Shown here: one piece after another, positions 34,501 to 64,000 of the stretch
Position numbering within the stretch: the stretch's first letter is position 1
Layout: every line of letters begins with the position of its first letter
NCBI GenBank assembly: GCA_965112735.1
Contig: OZ218954.1
Location: 186,001 to 250,000 of the forward strand
Direction: 5' to 3'
DNA: 64,000 nt
From: Phaeosaccion multiseriatum
Lineage: Eukaryota; Ochrophyta, other classes
Position numbers and translations under genes: made by a program
Notes under the pieces: generated by a model
Told to the model about the DNA's origin: nothing
Databases searched by the model: none
What the model saw: only the letters and a program-made list of their open reading frames with translations

Positions 34501-37265
34501 CCACAAACCGCTCGCCTTCCCACCTTCTTCTTGCCTCTTGACGTGGCTGGTGCCTCTGCCTTGCCCTTGCTTGGCACCTGCGGCGTCTGTCGACACTGTG
34601 CGGCCGGCCCCGTCCTCATGTTGTTGGGTTCGCGCATGGGGGTCGTCGGACATGGTCCTTCCCCACTCGTACCCGCGCGTCTCCTCCTCGCCTCAACAGA
34701 GGACGGTGTTTAAGGTGAGGAAGCGACGAGTGTTTGCATGATCATCTTTCTTGTTGCAAGGCAGCCACCCTCGTTCTTGCGCCATTTTGATGTAAGCCTG
34801 GCTGTGTGTAAGGACCCACCCTCATCCTAACACCCCAACACCCCGCTGCTGCCCTTCGTCCTGCTTTCTCATGTCCGTCATGACATGCGGCTGCTTCCTT
34901 CCGCCCCTGGCTGGGGCCCACCTCGCCTCTGCTCAAACGTCATGAAGAAATGCGCCGTGACCTGTTTGGATGATTCCAGCTGCCGAGTGAGTGAGCAAGT
35001 CTCTTGTAGCAGCTACTGGCCCCTCATGAGTCACCCCAAGAACTCCACTCTTGTTGCCCGTCCGACTACTAGATTTTAGATTTTGTGTCATAGCGACCCT
35101 CCTGTGGCACAGGGCCCATACGTTGAGCCTTTCTTCTCTCCTGACCTCCCCCCTGTGCCCCTCTGTTGCTGGTCTTCTGCCCCCTTTTCTCTTCAACACA
35201 CACCCTGCTCCACACAGAATGCACATTTCCAAGGCGATTCCAGGGCCGACTGCTCAGGGAAGGACTCCTGTTACGTGAGTTCTCCGTCCGCTCTCGCTGC
35301 CTGCTTGGCCGATTGTGTATCTTAGCTTACTTGTGTCGTACCAGCCACTGGCGGCACACACTCCAGGCCTCCCCCCTAGCTATCCAGACCCCCCCCCCTG
35401 TGCCCCTCGCTCTGGCTGCTGGCCTCCTGCCCTCTTTTCTCATCAACACACACCCTGCCTGCTCCACACAGAATGCCATTTTTGGCGATTCGACCGCAAC
35501 CTGCTCAGGGGAGGACTCCTGTTACGTGAGTTCTCAGTCCGCTCTCGCTACCTGCTTCACCGATTGTGTATCTTAGCTTACTTGTGTCGTACCAGCCACT
35601 GGCGGCACACACTCCAGGCCTCCCCCCTATCCTGACCTCCCCCCCCCCCTGGCTGTGCCCGCCCCCTCTGCTGCTGGTCTTCCGCCCTCTTTTCTCATCC
35701 ACACACACCCTGCCTGCTCCACACAGGATGCCAATTTTTTTTGGCGTTTCGGCCGTAACCTGCTCAGGGTCCAGATCCTGTCACGTGAGTTCTCAGTCCG
35801 CTCTCGCTGCCTGCTTGGCCGATTGTGTATCTTAGCTAGCTACTTTGTCATACCACTGGCTGGGCCTGGCGGCGCACACTCCGGGCCTCCCCCCTGTGCC
35901 CCTCTCCTGACCTCCCCCCTGTGCCCCTCGGCTGACCTCGCACACCCACCCTCTTGTCTCTTCAACGCCCACCCTGGCTGGCTGCTCCCCTCGAAACAGT
36001 CTGCGGACTTGCTTTGTGCTTTGATGGCAATTCGATGGCAACATGCGCCGAACATTACTCCTGTTTTGTACTTAGTCTCAGCCCACGTTGGCTCTCGTAA
36101 CCTGGCTAATTCTGTGGCATACTTCTGTCGCACCGCCGCTGAAAGGCCCATGCCTCAAGCCTTGCTCCTGCCTCTCCTGACCTCCCCTCTGTGCCCCTGG
36201 CCTCTTGCTGACTCACGTCGTCAATCGCTCCCCACACAGTATGCTGCCATTTATAACAGCTCGGGCGCCATGTGCACCAGTCAAGGGGCCTGCTATTATC
36301 TCAAGGTGTGTGTGTAAAAGGAAGGGCCAGTCCATGCAAGGGGAAGCAAGTACAAGAGACACGCTTGTAGCTACGCCCCAGATGACGTGATACGATGACT
36401 GACCATCCATCCGCGCCTGTCTCCCGGGTTTCCTTGTATCACTCTCGGCTGTGGCTGGCCAATAGATTCAAGGGAATGGTTCTGCATGCTGCGAGGGAGT
36501 TTGGTAAGTGGGTAGTCGCAGGCAGAGTACCTTTGAGGAGTGCATTTACTCTCGCTCCTGCAGGGGCTGAGGGTTGGCCAATAAGTCAAGGAGCGCCAAT
36601 CCCACACCCTCGCGCTTACAACCCCCCCCCCCCTCTCCCTTTGCTCCTGTCTTTGTGCGTTCATGCCTGGTGTTGTTTGGTGAACTCTCCTTTCCCTTCT
36701 TCAACCCCGCCCGCCCGTGTGCATCCCTGCAACTTTTTAGCCCCCGACTCGATTACGCCAACCCCCGCAGCTATGCCAGGAGAGAGTGTAAAGGTAAGCA
36801 CGAGTGAGATGGTGAGGGAAGCGACGGAGCTGAGGATGACGTAGCTATGCACCTTCATCTCGTCGCTCCTCATACGTGCTGCTTGCTTTTCATGGCCGCA
36901 CAGCCAGTGAGCACTAAAGCTCTTCGGATTCTTTTGTCGTGGCTGCCCCAGCCACTCATTGCCCTCCACAGTCTGACGATCGTTTCTCTCATGCGCTTGT
37001 CTTGCTTATGCTCTGCTGGGCCGCTCCCCACCCCCTCCTGCCATGGCGTGCGTCTCGTGCGGCGGTGACGGCCCTCCTGATGCAGACACCGACAGGGACG
37101 GCGTTCATGACCCTTGGGACAAGTGAGTGGTTTAAATTCATCCTATGCATTTCGGACCGACTTGACAGGCAGGAGTGGATCGCGTTGCTTGTGCGTGGGT
37201 GTGTGCTGCGTGGCCTGGGGGTGTGCCCCCCCAGCAGCGCCTTTCTCTGTGGCCTGCGTTCGTAG
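27693..37265 (+). CDS. Secreted/surface multidomain lectin: signal peptide, 3 C-type lectin domains, 2 discoidin-like domains, Cys-rich repeats
   Basis: Exons: 27693-27783, 28411-28812, 29887-30333, 30951-31388, 32159-32168, 32369-32784, 33081-33087, 33293-33717, 34057-34178, 34700-34714, 34948-34986, 35218-35274, 35472-35525, 35727-35784, 36000-36067, 36240-36305, 36466-36503, 36741-36793, 37086-37122, 37169-37265; total 980 codons. Residues 1-30 form a signal peptide (RWALSLVLWLLAATPGEC). Three lectin domains of 134-149 aa follow. Each has NGAALVSVNDQTEDE, HVWVSFER, DGWGWK, a QPN triplet, CGSY, WSD and VCER; the WND calcium motif is WSD here. Two discoidin-like domains share VVIEV, DGILNLAEV, CYDG and INGASFKILDADGTTELYAS. 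Then come Cys-rich repeats (TCSGEDSCY) and DTDRDGVHDPWDK, a thrombospondin-3-like calcium loop. Likely role: carbohydrate binding outside the cell. Domain exons are firm to 34178; the exons after 34700 and the stop at 37263-37265 are tentative. Confidence 0.8.
28411..31388 (+). repeat. Triplicated C-type lectin exon plus intron
   Basis: The exons 28411-28812, 29887-30333 and 30951-31388 each begin and end in phase 1, so any number can be joined in frame. The introns 28813-29886 and 30334-30950 are almost identical apart from one insertion in the first. Both run through GTGCGTAAGGTAGTGGCC, a poly-C run, CTC/CTA triplet tracts and the same acceptor CACTGAGCAG. The second and third exons share an identical leader (DFTQSNTYTSSASEYFYVPQ) that the first lacks. 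This is recent tandem exon duplication. Confidence 0.93.
29400..29870. mobile_element. Palindromic composite mobile element in a lectin intron
   Basis: The element starts TGTTACGATATAAGG and ends with its reverse complement, flanked by GGCTG at 29395-29399 and 29871-29875. The otherwise near-identical second intron has one GGCTG and no insert, so the empty site is visible in the same gene. The left end (29400-29497) is itself a nearly perfect palindrome of about 98 bases centred on GCGCGCG. The right end (about 29710-29870) is a longer, partly reduplicated palindrome with the same arms. Between them lie about 210 bases of unrelated DNA with no coding capacity. It looks like two short inverted-repeat elements that together carry a unique segment. 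Confidence 0.9.
31389..32158. other. Lectin-gene intron with long (CTC)n tracts
   Basis: The intron after the third lectin exon. Positions 31495-31760 are CTC/CCT triplets with a (CAC)n block at about 31638-31665. The remainder is unique sequence with no coding features seen. It ends just before the proposed 10-base microexon at 32159. Confidence 0.7.
32159..32168 (+). other. Candidate 10-base microexon before discoidin-like domain 1
   Basis: ATCCCGGCAA is preceded by GTGCCAAG and followed by GTAAGTGCC. The upstream lectin exon leaves one base and the downstream exon needs two, so 10 bases (2+3+3+2) close the frame exactly. The donor region is homologous to the one at 33088, where a 7-base microexon plays the same role. 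Confidence 0.6.
33081..33087 (+). other. Candidate 7-base microexon between the two discoidin-like domains
   Basis: TTGCCAA lies between ATCATAG and GTAAGTACC. The exon ending at 32784 leaves one base and the exon starting at 33293 needs two. Seven bases (2+3+2) restore the frame and give Val-Ala-Lys at the junction before QVVIEV. Confidence 0.65.
34948..36305 (+). repeat. Tandem cassette of tiny exons coding Cys-rich repeats
   Basis: The small exons at 35218-35274, 35472-35525 and 35727-35784 recur every 250-260 bases with near-identical flanking introns: acceptor in CACACAG, donor GTGAGTTCTC, then GATTGTGTATCTTAGC. They code NAHFQGDSRADCSGKDSCY, NAIFGDSTATCSGEDSCY and a diverged third copy. 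More diverged relatives are at 34948-34986, 36000-36067 (ATCAEHYSCF) and 36240-36305 (AMCTSQGACYYLK). The third copy is 58 bases because of a T8 run. The fourth is 68 bases, so the two together are in frame. Confidence 0.75.
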
Positions 37266-37290
37266 CCCTGCTTTTCATGGCTGTCCGCCG

Positions 37291-37330
<40 letters not shown>

Positions 37331-38830
37331 TGTGCCCCCCCCCCCAGCGCGTCTCTGTGTCTAGCTAGTCTTTGGTTTTGGCCTAGGCAATACCCTCCTC
37401 TCTGTGTCTAGCTAGTCTTTGGTTTTGGCCTAGGCAATAACCTCCTCTCTGTGTCTAGCTAGTCTTTGGTTTTGGCCTAGTCAATACCCTCCTCTCTGTG
37501 TCTAGCTAGTCTTTGGTTTTGGCCTAGGCAATAACCTCCTCTCTGCTCCAAACAAATGTGTGTGCGTAGCTACACGTCCGTTTGAAGAGGGTCCACACTG
37601 ACTGCAGTACTTCCTCCCCCCCTCGTGCCGACTCCTCGCAGCTGCCCGTTCACATCCAACTCCAACCAACGAGACAGCAATAATGACGGAGTAGGAGACG
37701 CGTGTAGGTAGAAACGGCAGGGTTCGGGGACGCCCTTATATTATATACTTCTACTTCGGAGAGGAGAGGAGAGAGAGGGAAGCGCTGGCAAGCGTAGACG
37801 GAAGGAGAGCCGGTGTTGGAAGTACCAAACCAACTGTGAACTACAGGGTTCCGACAGAATGACCCTACACAGGTATACGTATGGGTGAGAGTATCGTACA
37901 GTAGACTCATGTTCTGTGGACGCGCCTTCTGCGACCACACTGTGATGACATGGCCTGCAACTTGCAGTCAATCATGCCACGCTTATCTTCCCCCCTCGGG
38001 GACTAGGAGCACAACTAGTGCTCACAACCAGATAAACAGACAAAAATAGGACATTCAACATCCAATCTCTGCCGCAAGTGATCTTCGACCATGGACTCGA
38101 GGTAAGGTTGCACTATCGAGTGTCGCCCTCCCCTCTTCGGTTCCATCGCTTGCCCTCTATTTGTCATTCGCTTCGTCCACTGGCGTCTTACGAGCCTCAA
38201 GCTCCCCATTGTTGCACGCTGTCAACTGACCGTAGTAGCATCGTATTGCCGACAACAGTGATGGGAGAGGAAGGAAGAGGCCAAGAAACGTTCTCCGGGG
38301 TGGACACGAATGGCTGGAAGAGGGAGGAACAAGAGGGGGGGGAGAGATAGTCTATGGGGGATGGGGGAGGGAAGGGAGCTGCGACGACCGACCGACATCA
38401 GTGGTGGAAGCAAGAAGGCACAACCAAGCTCACCCTTCAACTAAGGGGGGGAAGACGTCAGAGGAGGGGAAGGAACTATAAAGGGATGGTTCCGAGCCAG
38501 CAGCCAGTACGTGGGTGCCACGCTGGTTGCTTCCGGGCAGTAACGGCTCCGCTCAATTGTATGTTTTTCCTATCCTTTCGATGTATGACTCTAAATTATT
38601 ATTTCTCACCTTATTGCAGACTGCCCTAGTCTATTGTCCTCATTACACATTCTTGGAACTGAAACTGAAACTTTACTCCGCTCCGGGGACAGCAAACTGA
38701 AACTTCACTCCACTTTGGTACAAATGCCCATCCTACTCCATCCTACTCTCTGCTGTTGTCTACTGCATAAGGCAGGGCAGGTACTCTTGCTCCTCTTCAC
38801 TAGCTAACTCACCCTCCCTGACTAAGCCCA
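37266..38830. other. Intergenic region between converging lectin and giant IQ genes
   Basis: No gene recognised. It begins with a (GCGT)n tract at about 37284-37332 and a 4-copy 47-base tandem repeat (37351-37541), then unique sequence. GGAACTGAAACTGAAAC at 38655 is one of the dispersed CTGAAA arrays. The 3' ends of both flanking genes should lie here. Confidence 0.55.
37351..37541. repeat. Four tandem copies of a 47-base unit
   Basis: The word GTGTCTAGCTAGTCTTTGG recurs at 37357, 37404, 37451 and 37498, exactly 47 bases apart. Each copy runs through TTTTGGCCTAGGCAATA and CCCTCCTCTCT. The copies are almost identical (GGCAATA versus GTCAATA; ACCC versus AACC), so the array is young. It lies beyond the last proposed lectin exon. 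Confidence 0.95.
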
Positions 38831-63611
<24,781 letters not shown>

Positions 63612-63625
63612 CTGCGGCAAGGGAA

Positions 63626-63890
63626 CGGAGGGAGGGAGGGAGGGAGGGAGGGAGGGAGGGAGGGAGGGAGGGAGGGAGGGAGGGAGGGAGGGAGGGAGGG
63701 AGGGAGGGAGGGAGGGAGGGAGGGAGGGAGGGAGGGAGGGAGGGAGGGAGGGAGGGAGGGAGGGAGGGAGGGAGGGAGGGAGGGAGGGAGGGAGGGAGGG
63801 AGGGAGGGAGGGAGGGAGGGAGGGAGGGAGGGAGGGAGGGAGGGAGGGAGGGAGGGAGGGAGGGAGGGAGGGAGGCAGGGAGGGAAGAAG
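63626..63890. repeat. (GGGA)n array upstream of the first in-window exon of the giant gene
   Basis: About 63 GGGA units lie just beyond the acceptor of exon 63495-63611. The remaining 110 bases to the window end carry no exon I can support, so the giant gene continues outside the window. Confidence 0.95.
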
Positions 63891-64000
63891 GGAACGTGGG
63901 GGGGGAGTGGAGTAAATAACCAACTTTGTCTCACACTGGCAGAGAAGGAAAGCCCCCCTTCACTGCACCCATATGCCTCTGTCCGTCACTCAGTACAGTC

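Overview
This window is nuclear DNA from a GC-rich, intron-rich eukaryote, most likely a free-living protist or alga. The reasons are five spliced genes with 4 to 41 exons each, GT-AG introns, heterotrimeric G-protein signalling (RGS), a spliceosomal subunit, C-type lectin domains and IQ/calmodulin-binding repeats. Very long simple repeats fill most introns. A chromerid-like alveolate or a stramenopile would fit, but I cannot fix the lineage from sequence alone. Exon structures were worked out by hand from splice signals, conserved protein blocks and reading phase. In every model the exon lengths sum to a multiple of three.

Layout. (1) 393-9723, + strand: a large protein with a canonical C-terminal RGS domain and an earlier RGS domain split by inserts. 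(2) 10567-21393, - strand: a complete 26-exon gene for SF3B3 (SF3b130/RSE1), the best-supported identification here. (3) 21394-23339: no confident gene, a few coding-like islands and a repeat related to a transposon end. (4) 23340-24666, - strand: a small coiled-coil protein of unknown function. (5) 24667-27692: no gene recognised; it holds a short element with perfect 20-bp terminal inverted repeats. (6) 27693-about 37265, + strand: a secreted or surface lectin with signal peptide, three tandem C-type lectin domains, two discoidin (F5/8C)-like domains, Cys-rich mini-repeats on tiny exons, and a calcium-loop motif. One of its introns carries a palindromic mobile element. (7) 38831 to beyond 63611, - strand: the 3' part (41 exons, about 3290 codons, 5' end outside the window) of a giant protein with many IQ motifs, Tudor-like modules, a WW domain and a C-terminal run of B-box-like zinc fingers.

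The genes do not form an operon. What they share is repeat content. A roughly 16-bp word (GTATCACCAACTGCTG), a second word (TGGCAGTGGATGG), TTTCAG arrays and a TGTCAGGACA minisatellite recur in both orientations in introns. The first two also occur inside exons, where they are translated. The minisatellite starts exactly at 5' splice sites of several introns of the giant gene. The arrays with periods of 2 or 4 that I examined lie in introns or intergenic DNA, while tracts inside exons have a period of 3.
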